Assembly (NCBI RefSeq): GCF_900182615.1
Contig: NZ_FXTE01000013.1
Location: forward strand, 1 to 64,000
Length of the DNA stretch: 64,000 nucleotides
Direction of reading: 5' to 3'
Source: Ruegeria faecimaris
Lineage (GTDB): Bacteria; Pseudomonadota; Alphaproteobacteria; Rhodobacterales; Rhodobacteraceae
Shown one piece after another: positions 53,842 through 63,329 of this stretch. The position numbers and the translations under genes were made by a program. Position 1 is the stretch's first letter, and the number at the start of each line of letters is the position of its first letter. Below the pieces are notes generated by a model, which searched no databases, was not told the DNA's origin, and worked only from the letters and a program-made list of their open reading frames with translations.

Positions 53842-55005
53842 CTAGAGCCGGTTCAACAACTCAGCCGTTGGCCAGGCATCCGCAGGCAGGCCTAGTCGTG
53901 CTTGCTCTGACTGGACAGCCGCGCGGGTCCCTGCGCCCAGAATCCCGTCGATCTTGCCCACATTATGGCCGCGCGCGTGCAGCTTGCTTTGCAGCTGCTT
54001 CATCTGTGCACCAGATAAGCCTTGGGCCGCGTTGCCCGCGTCATAGACCTGTGCCCCTTCAAGCCGGGTGCCGAAATAGGCTGCGGTCAGCACATAGACA
54101 AAGCTCTGGTTCCATTCGAAATACACATCAAAATTTGGATAGGCCAGAAAGGCAGGCCCGTTATGCCCTTGCGGTAGGATCAGCGAGGCGGGCAGGTTGG
54201 TGAGGGACCCGTTGCGTGCCTGAACGCCCATCGCCTGCCAGTCAGAAACCGAACGCGGTTTGCCCGGGCCCGATAGCGACCAATCTATCCGTGCGGGTAC
54301 AGTGACCTCTTGCAGCCAAGGCTGCCCCGGTTGCCAGCCCAGATGCGACAGCATCTTGGCGCCCGACATAAGCGCATCGGGCGCAGAGGTCTTTAGCGAA
54401 ACCTTGCCGTCACCATCGCCATCGACCCCGTTTTCCAGAATGTCTCGGGGCAGCATCTGTACCATTCCAATCTCGCCAGCCCAAGCACCTGACGTGCGGG
54501 CCGGGTCGAAATTTCCCCGGCTGTACAGCTCAATCGCGGCGAACACCTGAGGCCGGAACAATTCTGGACGACGGCAATCATGCGCCAGCGTCACCAGCGC
54601 GTTGCGGGTGTTGAAATCCCCCTGAAACGCCCCGTAATCCGTTTCGAACGCCCAAAATGCCAACAGCACCCCGCGCGAGACACCATATTGTTGCTCGATC
54701 CGGTCAAACACCGCGTCGTATTTGCGCGACATGGCCTGACCCCGGTCGATCCGGTTTTGTGAAATCAGGTGTCGCGAAAAATCAATGAACGGTTTCTGGA
54801 ACACGCCCTGTGCCCGGTCGGCTTTCAATACCGCGTTGTCTTGTTGCACACCTTTGAAGAAGGCATTGACGGTGGATTTGTCAAAGCCTTGCTGAACGGC
54901 CTCGGCCTTCAACCCCTTCACGAAGGAATTGAAACCCCCGCCACATTGGGCAAACGCAGGTGAAGCAAACAAGGCGGCGGCAACAAGGCCGGAAAGAAAA
55001 CGCAT
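53842..55005 (-). CDS. Lytic murein transglycosylase (MltB-like)
   Basis: A 387-residue exported peptidoglycan lyase. Signal peptide MRFLSGLVAAALFASPAFAQ; catalytic SLT_2 domain about 30-310 with the glutamate in LLAFWAFETDYGAFQGDF and the supporting SGAWAGEIGMVQMLPRDI; C-terminal peptidoglycan-binding domain about 325-387 (MKQLQSKLHARGHNVGKIDG). It cleaves glycan chains to 1,6-anhydromuramic ends in the periplasm. I start at 55005; 26 in-frame residues upstream do not fit a signal peptide. Confidence 0.92.
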   Translation of the reverse strand: MRFLSGLVAAALFASPAFAQCGGGFNSFVKGLKAEAVQQGFDKSTVNAFFKGVQQDNAVLKADRAQGVFQKPFIDFSRHLISQNRIDRGQAMSRKYDAVFDRIEQQYGVSRGVLLAFWAFETDYGAFQGDFNTRNALVTLAHDCRRPELFRPQVFAAIELYSRGNFDPARTSGAWAGEIGMVQMLPRDILENGVDGDGDGKVSLKTSAPDALMSGAKMLSHLGWQPGQPWLQEVTVPARIDWSLSGPGKPRSVSDWQAMGVQARNGSLTNLPASLILPQGHNGPAFLAYPNFDVYFEWNQSFVYVLTAAYFGTRLEGAQVYDAGNAAQGLSGAQMKQLQSKLHARGHNVGKIDGILGAGTRAAVQSEQARLGLPADAWPTAELLNRL

Positions 55006-55016
55006 GGACAGGTCCG

Positions 55017-55937
55017 TCAGATTATGAAGCTGACCCCAACCCACACTGACACGAGGCCAAGCGCAAGCCCCCATATCCTCCAAAGCATGTCACATGCGCG
55101 GAAAACCTCTGGCGCACCAATTTCGCGCGGGGCATTGCCGTTGACCCAGGCCAGATCACGGAGCTTTCCGTCATAACTGCGCGGCCCGGCAAGGGCCACG
55201 CTCAGCGCGCGTGCCATTGCCGCCTCGGGCCAGCCAGCGTTGGGAGAGATATGGCGGCGCGCATCGCCCACCATCTGCTCCCATTTCGCCCATTGGTTTG
55301 ACAAGATGACGATCAATAGAAATGTCAGTCGTGCCGGGACCAGGTTCAGGACATCGTCCAACCGCGCAGCTGCCCATCCGAAATCACGGTATTTATCCGT
55401 GCGATAGCCGACCATGCTGTCGGCGGTATTGATCGCCTTGTAGACCAGAAGCCCTGGCAGGCCACCCACCAGAAACCAGAAGGCCGGCGCGATGACTCCG
55501 TCGCTGAGGTTTTCAGCCGCGCTCTCGATCGCGGATCGGGCGACCTGTGCTTCGGTCATGTCCTTGGTGTCGCGTGACACGATCATGGCGACCTTCGCGC
55601 GCCCATCGACCAGCGAGGTCTGCAAACCCTCGCCAACAGCGCGAACATGTTCCACCAGCGATTTTTGTGCCAACAGCACAGCGCAGATGATGGTGCCGAT
55701 GATCGGGCCAAGCAAAGACAGAAGCCCCCCAAGCCCAGCGGCACCTGCGACCAGCAGCGCGGCAACAGCTGTGCCCTTAAGGCGACGGTACGAGCCATGG
55801 TTCAGGCGGTCGTCAAGCCACCCGATAAGTTTACCGATCATAACGGCGGGGTGCCGGACGCGCGACCACAGCCAATCCGGCTCGCCCAGTGCCGCATCCA
55901 GACACATCGCACAGATCAAGATAAAGGCGGTGCTCAC
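55017..55937 (-). CDS. cobD: Adenosylcobinamide-phosphate synthase
   Basis: A 306-residue integral membrane enzyme (CobD, also called CbiB) that joins the aminopropanol arm to adenosylcobyric acid in B12 synthesis. Typical blocks are [80 protein letters not shown] and [20 protein letters not shown]. Four or five membrane helices are likely. Its start overlaps the end of cobC by four bases. Confidence 0.95.
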   Translation of the reverse strand: MSTAFILICAMCLDAALGEPDWLWSRVRHPAVMIGKLIGWLDDRLNHGSYRRLKGTAVAALLVAGAAGLGGLLSLLGPIIGTIICAVLLAQKSLVEHVRAVGEGLQTSLVDGRAKVAMIVSRDTKDMTEAQVARSAIESAAENLSDGVIAPAFWFLVGGLPGLLVYKAINTADSMVGYRTDKYRDFGWAAARLDDVLNLVPARLTFLLIVILSNQWAKWEQMVGDARRHISPNAGWPEAAMARALSVALAGPRSYDGKLRDLAWVNGNAPREIGAPEVFRACDMLWRIWGLALGLVSVWVGVSFII

Positions 55938-56899
55938 AGGGCCGCCTCAAGCCGCGCCCAGCCATCTGCCGGTGGCAGGCCAAGGCGCAGATAGGTTTGC
56001 GAATAGGGGAATACACGACTCCAGATATGTGCGCGGGCCAGACGGTCTTGCCAGGCGCTGGCGTCGTTGACCTGATAGAGCCGGAACAGGCTGGTGCCGC
56101 CGATCAGCTGCGCGCCTTTCTGCGTTACCATCCGATCCATCCGGGCGGCATCGGCCGCCAAAAGCAGGCGGGTCTCGTCAGCCCAGGCCGTGTCGCGCAG
56201 CGCTTGCTCTCCGATCCGCAAGGCGGGACCTGAGACCGCCCAAGGCCCGGTCAGATCGTTCAAACGTGCGATTAGACCGGAGCGTGCGATGGCAAATCCC
56301 AGCCGAACCCCCGCCAGCCCCCAGAACTTGCCAAAGCTTTTTAGCACGATAACACCGGGCCGGTCGGCAAGATGGATCAGCGAGGCATCGGGCGTGACGT
56401 CGCAAAAGCTCTCGTCGATAATCGTCAGGGGGGCATCCACATCGCCCACGCTCCAGATGCGCCCATCTGGGTTGTTGGGGTGCACGATCACGCGTGCCTC
56501 AACTGGGCCGGAGTTCTGTAGCGCCCAGCCCTGCGCGGCAAAGGCGGCGGCATGTTCGTTATAGGTCGGAGTGGTAATCTGAACCCGGCCGGTTGCAGCC
56601 AGCGCAGGAATGCGGGCGATCAGAGCAGATGCGCCGGGTGCAGGCAGGATCTCTGCACCTTCGGGAACAGACCAGAAACTGCGGGCCGCATCGGTCAGCC
56701 GTTCAAATGCGCCATGGTCTGGCAGTTCCGTCCAATCCGATGGGGTGAGCCCGGCAACCTCGTAGGGAACCGGGTTGATTCCGGTGGACAGGTCGATCCA
56801 ATCGTTGCGCTTGCCGCCATAGACAGACATGGCCCCATCCAGCCCACCGCCATGGTCCCGGGCGGCCCGCGGATTCAAATCTCTGTTTTCGCGCGCCAT
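55934..56899 (-). CDS. cobC: Threonine-phosphate decarboxylase-type aminotransferase
   Basis: A 321-residue PLP enzyme that supplies the aminopropanol phosphate for the nucleotide loop of B12 (CobC in alphaproteobacterial naming, CobD in Salmonella). Seen: [80 protein letters not shown] and [20 protein letters not shown] with the PLP lysine. It is shorter than the Salmonella enzyme. Start at 56899 follows GAGGGG. The overlap with cobD makes one operon. Overlapping inverted repeats lie upstream at 56925-56972. Confidence 0.92.
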   Translation of the reverse strand: MARENRDLNPRAARDHGGGLDGAMSVYGGKRNDWIDLSTGINPVPYEVAGLTPSDWTELPDHGAFERLTDAARSFWSVPEGAEILPAPGASALIARIPALAATGRVQITTPTYNEHAAAFAAQGWALQNSGPVEARVIVHPNNPDGRIWSVGDVDAPLTIIDESFCDVTPDASLIHLADRPGVIVLKSFGKFWGLAGVRLGFAIARSGLIARLNDLTGPWAVSGPALRIGEQALRDTAWADETRLLLAADAARMDRMVTQKGAQLIGGTSLFRLYQVNDASAWQDRLARAHIWSRVFPYSQTYLRLGLPPADGWARLEAAL

Positions 56900-56924
56900 C
56901 GGGCCCCTCGCCGGAATCACCAAA

Positions 56925-56972
56925 ATTTGCTTGTTTCAAGCGGATTTCTGCCGGTTTTACAAGCAAATCCGC
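56925..56972. promoter_or_regulatory. Overlapping inverted repeats upstream of cobC
   Basis: ATTTGCTTGT (56925-56934) is repeated inverted at 56959-56968, and GCGGATTT (56940-56947) is inverted at 56965-56972. The two pairings share bases and exclude each other. GCTTG-TTT-CAAGC (56929-56941) is a third small hairpin. The set lies between cobC and the divergent receiver gene. It does not show the conserved core of a cobalamin riboswitch. Confidence 0.5.
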
Positions 56973-57079
56973 GTGATCAGAGGTGTGCTCAGGCCTGGTT
57001 AACACTTTGTTAATGAATTCGCGTGAACACAAACCTTAGGGGTCGGCACCACTCACCAATATAAGTGCCGAGGTTGTTG

Positions 57080-57445
57080 ATGATGAATGTACTGATTGTT
57101 GAGAGTAACCCTGATTTAGGTCGGGTCTGGAAAAGGCATCTTGAGCGACAGGGTGCCGAGGTCACGCTTGTGACCGGGCAAGAGGATGCGATCCTTGCCC
57201 TTTATGGTGCCGAATTTGAGATCATCGTGATGGATCTGGTGCTGGAAACCGGTAGCGCCTTGGCTGTGGCTGACTTTGCCAGCTATCGCAGGCCCGAGGC
57301 CCGGGTGATCTTCGTGACCAACACCACTTTCTTTTCGGATGGCTCGATCTTTGCCCATAGCCCGAATGCCTGCGCTTATGTGCAAAGCGGCACGCCGCCA
57401 GAGGATCTGGCGGCGATGGTTGAGCATTACGCGGCGGGGCGCTGA
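57080..57445 (+). CDS. Response-regulator receiver domain protein
   Basis: A 121-residue single receiver domain without output. The N-terminal NVLIVESNPDLGRVWKRHLE has one of the usual acidic pair (E-S instead of D-D), the phosphorylated aspartate is in EIIVMDLVLETGSALAVA, and VIFVTNTTFFSDG holds the Thr. The conserved lysine of the KP motif is missing: the loop reads AYVQSGTPPED. It may be a degenerate or signal-insensitive receiver, as in some roseobacter proteins. GAGG precedes ATG 57080; ATG 57083 is equally possible. It overlaps the convergent gene by 19 bases. Confidence 0.78.
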   Translation: MMNVLIVESNPDLGRVWKRHLERQGAEVTLVTGQEDAILALYGAEFEIIVMDLVLETGSALAVADFASYRRPEARVIFVTNTTFFSDGSIFAHSPNACAYVQSGTPPEDLAAMVEHYAAGR

Positions 57446-58416
57446 TCGCGCCCATGGGGCTCCAGATAGTTCAGGATCGGGTTCGTCGGGATGATCCGGT
57501 GCGGGTTAATGCTCTCATGGCTGTAGTGATAGTGGCGCACGATATGGTTTAAGTTCACGGTCCGCGCGACACCCGGCCACTGGTACAGCTCGCGGGTATA
57601 GGCCCACAGGTTGGGATAGTCGATCAGACGCCGCCGGTTGCATTTGAAATGCAGATGGTAGACCGGATCAAACCGGATCAGCGTGGTGAACAACCGCCAG
57701 TCGGCCTCGGTGATGCGGTCGCCCATCAGATAGCGGCTGGTGGACAGCCGGTCTTCGAGCCAGTCCAGCGTGTCAAAGAGCGGGCCAACGGCTGCGTCAT
57801 ATGCCGCCTGGCTGGTGGCAAAGCCGGATTTGTAGACCCCGTTATTGATGTCGGAATAGACGCGGGCATTGACCTGTTCGATTTCGTCACGCATCGCCTC
57901 GGGCCAGTAATCATCGGTGTTCCCGGTGATCCCGTCAAAGGCCGAGTTGAACATCCGGATGATTTCCGAACTTTCGTTTGAGACGATGGTTTCCTGTTCC
58001 TTGTCCCACAGGATCGGAACGGTTACGCGCCCCGAATAGGTCGGGTCAGCCTTGGTATAGATTTGGTGGGCATAGTCCATTCCGTACAGTACGTCGCCCG
58101 CCGCCCCGTGTTCGTCGGTTGCAAATGTCCATCCCTTGTTCAGCATGTCTGGGTGTACAACCGAAACCGGGATCAGATCGGACAGCTCTTTCAGTTCGCG
58201 GAATATCAGTGTCCTGTGGGCCCAGGGGCAGGCATGGCTGACATAAAGATGGTACCGGTCAGGTTCGGCTTTGAAGCCGCCCGTGCCCGAGGGTCCGGCG
58301 CTGCCATCAGCGGTCAACCAGTTGCGAAATTGCGCCGCGCTACGCTTGAAAGCGCCGCCTGTGGATTTGGTATCATACCATGTGTCGTGCCATTTGCCGT
58401 CGACCAATAAGCCCAT
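57427..58416 (-). CDS. Glutathionyl-hydroquinone reductase (YqjG/ECM4 type)
   Basis: A 329-residue xi-class glutathione transferase. The active cysteine is Cys63 in YHLYVSHACPWAHRTLIF (the CPWAH form of this class), and the C-terminal helical domain carries NNGVYKSGFATSQAAYDAAV and a late HLHFKCNRRRLIDYPNLWAY. It reduces glutathionyl-hydroquinones back to hydroquinone. GGAGG eight bases before 58416 fixes the start; a longer in-frame stretch precedes it. Confidence 0.88.
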   Translation of the reverse strand: MGLLVDGKWHDTWYDTKSTGGAFKRSAAQFRNWLTADGSAGPSGTGGFKAEPDRYHLYVSHACPWAHRTLIFRELKELSDLIPVSVVHPDMLNKGWTFATDEHGAAGDVLYGMDYAHQIYTKADPTYSGRVTVPILWDKEQETIVSNESSEIIRMFNSAFDGITGNTDDYWPEAMRDEIEQVNARVYSDINNGVYKSGFATSQAAYDAAVGPLFDTLDWLEDRLSTSRYLMGDRITEADWRLFTTLIRFDPVYHLHFKCNRRRLIDYPNLWAYTRELYQWPGVARTVNLNHIVRHYHYSHESINPHRIIPTNPILNYLEPHGRDQRPAA

Positions 58417-58628
58417 GCTTGGATCCTCCGTAATGCGGTTTCCCGGAACATACGCTTTGAAGGGGACCGATCCTATGCGAGCCGCCGCGCATTGTGCCTG
58501 CGTTTTCGCACAGGTTGGAATGGGATTTCCGTGCAACAGGTTTGGATTCGACCGCGTTGAGTGATCGGCTTCACTGGATTTTTACAGTCTACGTTCCAAA
58601 ATAGAGTCCGCTGCGGGGGAGTTTTGAT

Positions 58629-58982
58629 ATGAGTACCTATGTTTCCAAAGAAATCAGCGCCGAATTGGATGCTGCGCGAATCGCGAGTCTGAAGAAAACC
58701 AGCCGACTTCGTGTCGAATTGGGTGACAATACCTACAAAATTCTCCGATTGTGGAAGGATGGCTTCACCGTAGAGGCCGCGACCACGCCTCGATTGCGCG
58801 GTTTGGTCGATATCTACGATGGCGCGCGTCACTTATATCAATGCCTGATCATTGCCGATGAATGTGAGGCAGGCGAAATGCGTTATGAATTCAAGCGCAG
58901 CACGGCCGCCTCCGACAAGGCCCCATTGGATTTCTATCGATCTCCGGACGCGCCCATCGCGCTGCTTGGAAACAAGGACTAG
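58629..58982 (+). CDS. Conserved protein of unknown function, 117 residues
   Basis: A 117-residue cytoplasmic protein, half charged. The central KILRLWKDGFTVEAATTPRL and GLVDIYDGARHLYQCLIIAD resemble a small beta-barrel of the PilZ type, but no RxxxR motif is present, so I do not assign it. Found as a roseobacter hypothetical protein. GGGGAGTT lies upstream of the ATG. Confidence 0.65.
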   Translation: MSTYVSKEISAELDAARIASLKKTSRLRVELGDNTYKILRLWKDGFTVEAATTPRLRGLVDIYDGARHLYQCLIIADECEAGEMRYEFKRSTAASDKAPLDFYRSPDAPIALLGNKD

Positions 58983-58987
58983 GCTTT

Positions 58988-59012
58988 TGCCCATCGGGTC
59001 TGCCGATGGGCA
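58988..59012. terminator. Terminator hairpin between convergent genes
   Basis: TGCCCATCGG and CCGATGGGCA form a perfect ten-base-pair stem with a GTCTG loop, centred between the stop codons at 58982 and 59018. It can serve both strands. Confidence 0.7.
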
Positions 59013-59017
59013 TCCCG

Positions 59018-60190
59018 CTATTGCAGATCGGAAAACGCGTGTTTCAGCCGTTTGCTGGCCTCTTCGACACGCCCGCGTTGCGTCGCAAGATTGAACCGCT
59101 CGAATGTCTCTCCACCCGCACCAAAGCCGGGGCCGGGCGAGGTGGCGATTTTTGCATCCTCGCGCAGACGTCGGGTAAATTCTGCGTGGTCCATTCCGGT
59201 GCCCGAGAAATCAATCCAAGCCAAATAGGTTGCCTGTAGGGGCATTGACCACAGGCCAGGGATTTCTGCGATTGCAGCGTCAAAGATTTTTCGATTGCTA
59301 TCAAGATGGGCGATCTGTTCATCCACCCAAGCGGCCCCTTCAGTCGAATAGGCAGCGGTGATCATTGCGACTCCCAATGCGCTGGGATCATAATCCAGTG
59401 TCTGGATTCGGCGACGCATCGCGGCGCGCAGATCCGGGTCGGGGATGATCATATTCCCCGTCCGTTGACCGGCGATGTTGAAAGTCTTGGACGCTGCCGT
59501 CAGTGTCACGGTCCAGGGCCGCGCATCCGGCGCGGCGACATCCATCGGAACAAAGGTCGTGCCGGGATAGACCAGATCGTGGTGAATCTCGTCCGAAACC
59601 AGAATAAGGTCGTTCCGTTCCGCAAATGCCGCGACTGCGCGCAATTCCTCTGGCGTCCAGACCCGGCCCGAGGGGTTCTGAGGCGAACACCACAAAAGCA
59701 TCTTCTCGGTTCCATCCAGCCGCGACTGCGCGTCTTCCAGATCAAGGCCATAGCCGTCGCCGTCGCGCATCAAGGGGCATTCCACCACGCGCCGACCCGA
59801 CTTTTTCACCTTATGTGCAAACTCATGGTAGACGGGTGTAAAGATGACCACTCCGTCGCCCGGACTGGTCCAGACATCGAGGCAGAGCGCAATCGCATTT
59901 CCCAGACCCTGCGACGTCAGAATCCAATCAGAATCGATCTCCCACCCGTGGCGGTTCTTCATCCACCATTGGATGGAATTCAGGTAGTCCGGGTGCATCC
60001 AGGAATATCCGAAAACACCGTGATCCGCCGCGTTACGCACAGCGTCGATCACACAAGGCGCCGTAGAATAGTCGGAATCGGCCGTCCACATTGCCAGACC
60101 GTCATCCGGCGAAAGGCCATACAGCTTTTCAAGCTTGTCCCATTTCGAACTGTTAGTGCCGCGGCGGTCGATCAGGTCGTTGAATGTCAT
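59018..60190 (-). CDS. PatB/MalY-type aminotransferase (cystathionine beta-lyase-like)
   Basis: A 390-residue fold-type I PLP enzyme. WDKLEKLYGLSPDDGLAMWT at the start, LTSQGLGNAIALCLDVWTSP, LLWCSPQNPSGRVWTPEELR, the D-E-I-H pair in LILVSDEIHHDLVYPGTTFV and PLP lysine in TLTAASKTFNIAGQRTGNMI. Members cleave C-S bonds of cystathionine or cysteine, or act as aminotransferases. In roseobacters PatB-type lyases can also serve sulfur metabolism linked to tropodithietic acid, but there is no such cluster here. Start at 60190 has GGAG upstream. Confidence 0.88.
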   Translation of the reverse strand: MTFNDLIDRRGTNSSKWDKLEKLYGLSPDDGLAMWTADSDYSTAPCVIDAVRNAADHGVFGYSWMHPDYLNSIQWWMKNRHGWEIDSDWILTSQGLGNAIALCLDVWTSPGDGVVIFTPVYHEFAHKVKKSGRRVVECPLMRDGDGYGLDLEDAQSRLDGTEKMLLWCSPQNPSGRVWTPEELRAVAAFAERNDLILVSDEIHHDLVYPGTTFVPMDVAAPDARPWTVTLTAASKTFNIAGQRTGNMIIPDPDLRAAMRRRIQTLDYDPSALGVAMITAAYSTEGAAWVDEQIAHLDSNRKIFDAAIAEIPGLWSMPLQATYLAWIDFSGTGMDHAEFTRRLREDAKIATSPGPGFGAGGETFERFNLATQRGRVEEASKRLKHAFSDLQ

Positions 60191-60284
60191 ATCTGCTCCA
60201 TCTGTCCGGATGAAAGCTAGCCGCAAATTCGGCAGGTGCAAGGGGGGCGTTGCGGCTTAGGGCGTGATGGCCTAAATCAACCTC

Positions 60285-60803
60285 ATGAAACGCAATATAC
60301 TGATCCATCCCGACCCCCGCCTGAAAAAGATCTGCTCTCCCGTAGTGGATCTGACGGACGAATTGCGCCAGCTGGCTGATGACATGCTTGAGACGATGTA
60401 TGATGCGCCTGGTATCGGGCTGGCAGCGCCTCAGATTGGGATGCTGGACCGGCTGATCGTTATGGACTGTGTCAAGGAAGAGGGCGAGGCTCCACGCCCG
60501 CTGATTATGTTCAACCCCGAAGTGGTCGCATCGTCGGACGAGACGAATGTCTATGAAGAAGGTTGTCTTTCGATCCCCGAACAATTCGCCGAAGTCACGC
60601 GCCCAAAGATCGTGGACGTGGCTTGGATCGATCGTGATGGTAACGCGCAGCGGGAAACATTCGATGGCCTTTGGGCAACCTGTGTCCAGCATGAGATTGA
60701 CCACCTGAACGGGAAGCTGTTCATCGATTATCTTAAGCCTATGAAACGCCAGATGATCACCCGAAAAATGCAAAAGCTGAAACGCGAGCAGGCGCGCGAA
60801 TGA
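60285..60803 (+). CDS. def: Peptide deformylase
   Basis: A 172-residue iron-dependent enzyme that removes the N-terminal formyl group of new proteins. All three motifs are intact: [20 protein letters not shown] with metal-ligand Cys94, and QHEIDHLNGK with His136, catalytic Glu137 and His140. The next gene starts within its stop codon (ATGA), and fmt follows. Confidence 0.97.
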   Translation: MKRNILIHPDPRLKKICSPVVDLTDELRQLADDMLETMYDAPGIGLAAPQIGMLDRLIVMDCVKEEGEAPRPLIMFNPEVVASSDETNVYEEGCLSIPEQFAEVTRPKIVDVAWIDRDGNAQRETFDGLWATCVQHEIDHLNGKLFIDYLKPMKRQMITRKMQKLKREQARE

Positions 60804-61294
60804 CCGTTCGTACCTGCCTGCCATGGCCTGATAAGCGTCTGCGGACTAAAGCCGAAGATATCACCGAAATTACTGACGAGGTTCGTGCCATCTGGGATGA
60901 CATGATCGACACAATGGAGGCGATGCCCGGCGTCGGCCTTGCCGCACCGCAGATCGGCGTGATGCTCCGGCTGGCGGTGGTCGATGGCTCGACCGAGAGG
61001 GGGCGGGCTGTGCGGCTGGCAAACCCTGAGATCCTGCACAGATCGGTCGAATTGCGCGAGCATGAAGAAGCCAGCCCAAACTTGCCTGGCGTGTCGGCCA
61101 ATGTGAAACGTCCCCGGGCTGTGACGGTAAAGTTTCTCAACGAAAAAGGCATCATCGACCGCCGTGACTTTGTCGGGATCGAAGCCACCAGCGTGCAGCA
61201 CCAGATCGACCATCTAAACGGGCAGATGTATTTCGACAGGCTCAGCAAGGTCAAACGAGACATTCTGCTGCGCAAAGCTAAAAAGCTGGGGTAG
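60800..61294 (+). CDS. Peptide deformylase-like protein without catalytic residues
   Basis: A 164-residue paralogue of the preceding deformylase. Motif 1 is intact ([10 protein letters not shown]), but motif 2 is [10 protein letters not shown], with Ser92 at the position of the metal-ligand cysteine, and motif 3 is [10 protein letters not shown], with Gln135 in place of the catalytic glutamate. It should not work as a metalloenzyme. Similar divergent copies exist in the def-def-fmt clusters of Rhodobacteraceae. It might bind ribosomes or regulate the first copy. Confidence 0.88.
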   Translation: MTVRTCLPWPDKRLRTKAEDITEITDEVRAIWDDMIDTMEAMPGVGLAAPQIGVMLRLAVVDGSTERGRAVRLANPEILHRSVELREHEEASPNLPGVSANVKRPRAVTVKFLNEKGIIDRRDFVGIEATSVQHQIDHLNGQMYFDRLSKVKRDILLRKAKKLG

Positions 61295-61296
61295 GC

Positions 61297-62211
61297 ATGC
61301 GGCTGATCTTTTTGGGGACACCCGATTTCTCGGTTCCGGTGCTGGACGCGCTGATTGATGCGGGGCATGAGGTTGCCGCCGTCTACTGCCAGCCTCCGCG
61401 CCCAGCGGGCAGAGGCAAAAAGGATCGTCCAACCCCCGTTCATGCTCGGGCCGAGGCATTGGGACTGACCGTTCGGCATCCGGTCTCATTGAAATCAGCG
61501 GAAGAACAGGACGCCTTTGCCGCGTTGAATGCGGATGTGGCTGTCGTCGTGGCCTATGGTCTGTTGTTGCCACAACCGATTCTGGATGCGCCTACGCAGG
61601 GATGTCTGAACATTCATGCAAGCCTGTTGCCGCGCTGGCGGGGGGCTGCGCCGATCCATCGGGCGATCATGGCGGGTGATGCGCAAACCGGTATTTGCAT
61701 CATGCAGATGGAGGCTGGTCTGGATACCGGGCCAGTCCTGTTGCGGCGGGCCACCGACATTGGTGCGCAGGAGACCACAGGGCAGTTGCATGACCGGCTG
61801 TCTGAAATGGGCGCTTCTCTGATCGTCGAGGCACTGTCCAAACTGCCGAACCTGACGCCCGAGCCTCAACCCGACGTCGGCGTGACCTATGCCGCCAAGA
61901 TCGACAAGGCTGAGGCGCGTGTTGACTGGGCCAGACCCGCGGTCGAAATTGACCGTCAGATCCGTGGCCTGTCCCCCTTTCCCGGCGCCTGGACCGAGAT
62001 GAATGGCGAGCGGATCAAGCTGCTTGGTTCCAAATTGGCCGAGGGGCAGGGTGTTGCAGGAGAGGTTCTTGACGACCAACTGAAGGTTGCCTGTGACGAT
62101 GACGCGATCGAGCTGCTGCGCTTGCAACGGGCGGGTAAAGGGGCGCAGGATAGGGAAACTTTTCTGCGGGGGTGGCCGATTGCCGTTGGTACCCGCCTGT
62201 CATCGGAGTAG
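61297..62211 (+). CDS. fmt: Methionyl-tRNA formyltransferase
   Basis: A 304-residue enzyme that formylates initiator Met-tRNA with 10-formyl-tetrahydrofolate. [40 protein letters not shown] (tRNA-binding loop), [20 protein letters not shown] and [20 protein letters not shown] with the catalytic Asn/His are present, then the C-terminal tRNA-binding domain from about residue 205. It starts two bases after the deformylase-like gene. Confidence 0.97.
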   Translation: MRLIFLGTPDFSVPVLDALIDAGHEVAAVYCQPPRPAGRGKKDRPTPVHARAEALGLTVRHPVSLKSAEEQDAFAALNADVAVVVAYGLLLPQPILDAPTQGCLNIHASLLPRWRGAAPIHRAIMAGDAQTGICIMQMEAGLDTGPVLLRRATDIGAQETTGQLHDRLSEMGASLIVEALSKLPNLTPEPQPDVGVTYAAKIDKAEARVDWARPAVEIDRQIRGLSPFPGAWTEMNGERIKLLGSKLAEGQGVAGEVLDDQLKVACDDDAIELLRLQRAGKGAQDRETFLRGWPIAVGTRLSSE

Positions 62212-62217
62212 GCCGCC

Positions 62218-62454
62218 ATGTTCATGATCCTGATGGGGACTGTCGTTATTGCTGGGATTGTCGGCTATCTGTCCGAGAAATCCGGCTTTACCCATAATGG
62301 CATTCTGCAGTCGATCATCATCTGCGTAGGTGGTGCATTCCTGTTCTATTTCGTGCGCATCATGTTCGGGGTCAGCTTTGGCCCGCCCGGTCTGGATGCA
62401 GTGCTGTCCTCGATCGGGGCGCTGATCATCGTTCCGACCCATTGGAGGAAGTGA
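62218..62454 (+). CDS. Small membrane protein next to fmt, 78 residues
   Basis: A 78-residue protein with three hydrophobic segments, FMILMGTVVIAGIVGYLSE among them, and a polar end. The layout resembles GlsB/YeaQ transglycosylase-associated membrane proteins. It is translated with the next, similar gene (one base between stop and start) after fmt. Confidence 0.65.
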   Translation: MFMILMGTVVIAGIVGYLSEKSGFTHNGILQSIIICVGGAFLFYFVRIMFGVSFGPPGLDAVLSSIGALIIVPTHWRK

Positions 62455-62455
62455 C

Positions 62456-62692
62456 ATGCCCGTCATCGCCCTGATCGTCATCGGCGCCGCTGCGGGTTTT
62501 CTGGCCACCCGCCTGATGCGGATTGAGGCAGATATTCCCACCACCATGCTGATCGGTATCATTGGTGCCTTGGTTGGTGGGTTTCTCCTGCGGGCATTGC
62601 TCACGATGATGGGCTGGCTGTCCGGGTTTGTCGGCGCTGTGCTGGGGGCGCTTCTGGTGATCTGGATCTGGCAGACCTATATGCGCCGCTAA
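62456..62692 (+). CDS. GlsB/YeaQ/YmgE family membrane protein
   Basis: A 78-residue stress-linked membrane protein with the glycine-rich helices LIVIGAAAGFLATRLMRIEA and IGIIGALVGGFLLRALLTMM, characteristic of the GlsB/transglycosylase-associated family. Function is not clear; overexpression studies link relatives to stress. It follows the related gene by one base. Confidence 0.82.
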   Translation: MPVIALIVIGAAAGFLATRLMRIEADIPTTMLIGIIGALVGGFLLRALLTMMGWLSGFVGAVLGALLVIWIWQTYMRR

Positions 62693-62699
62693 GCCTTGA

Positions 62700-63329
62700 T
62701 CAAGGCCGACTGCGTGGCGGGCGGCTTTTGTAGACGGGCAGTTTCCAGCCGAACAGCAGCGATCCTGCCCGCAATGCCCAGCAGATCAGGGCGCAGGCGG
62801 CAAGCACGGTCAGCTCCTCGAACCCCATCCGTTTGGCAATAACGGCCGCTACCGAGCCTGCAAGGGCGCAAGACACATAAAGCTCACCCTGTTTCAGCAC
62901 CAGCGGAACCTCGTTGCAGACCACGTCCCGCATCAGGCCGCCAAAGCATCCGGTGGTGACACCCATCAATACCACGATCGTGCCGGATTGGTCCAAGGAT
63001 AATGCGACGCCCGTGCCGGCAGCTACTGCAATGGACAGGGCGAAACTGTCCAACCAAACCAGCCAGTTATATCGGCTTTCGACCAGATGGGCTGTAAAGA
63101 ACACAAGCACCGCCGCACTGCAGGCCATCAGGACATAGCTGGGCTGGCCAACCCAGAACACCGGATTCCGATCCAACAGCAGGTCACGCACCGTGCCGCC
63201 GCCAACGGCGGTCAGGCAGGCGATAAAGGCAAACCCTACAAGATCAAGCTGCGCGCGACTGGCGACCAATGCGCCAGTCAGCGCAAAAACCAGAACCGAG
63301 GCATAATCGAGCAGGTCCAAACCGCTCAT
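62700..63329 (-). CDS. TRIC-like channel (UPF0126/YicG family)
   Basis: A 209-residue membrane protein with seven helices in two inverted UPF0126 repeats. Each repeat has the GGxxRD signature: [20 protein letters not shown] and [19 protein letters not shown]. Prokaryotic TRIC channels of this family form potassium-selective homotrimers. Its start overlaps the end of rnhA by four bases. Confidence 0.88.
   Translation of the reverse strand: MSGLDLLDYASVLVFALTGALVASRAQLDLVGFAFIACLTAVGGGTVRDLLLDRNPVFWVGQPSYVLMACSAAVLVFFTAHLVESRYNWLVWLDSFALSIAVAAGTGVALSLDQSGTIVVLMGVTTGCFGGLMRDVVCNEVPLVLKQGELYVSCALAGSVAAVIAKRMGFEELTVLAACALICWALRAGSLLFGWKLPVYKSRPPRSRP

Noticed and set aside
56900..57079. Cobalamin riboswitch upstream of cobC
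   Set aside because: Neither the B12 box GCCACTG nor the AGNCNGGAGACC-type core is seen.
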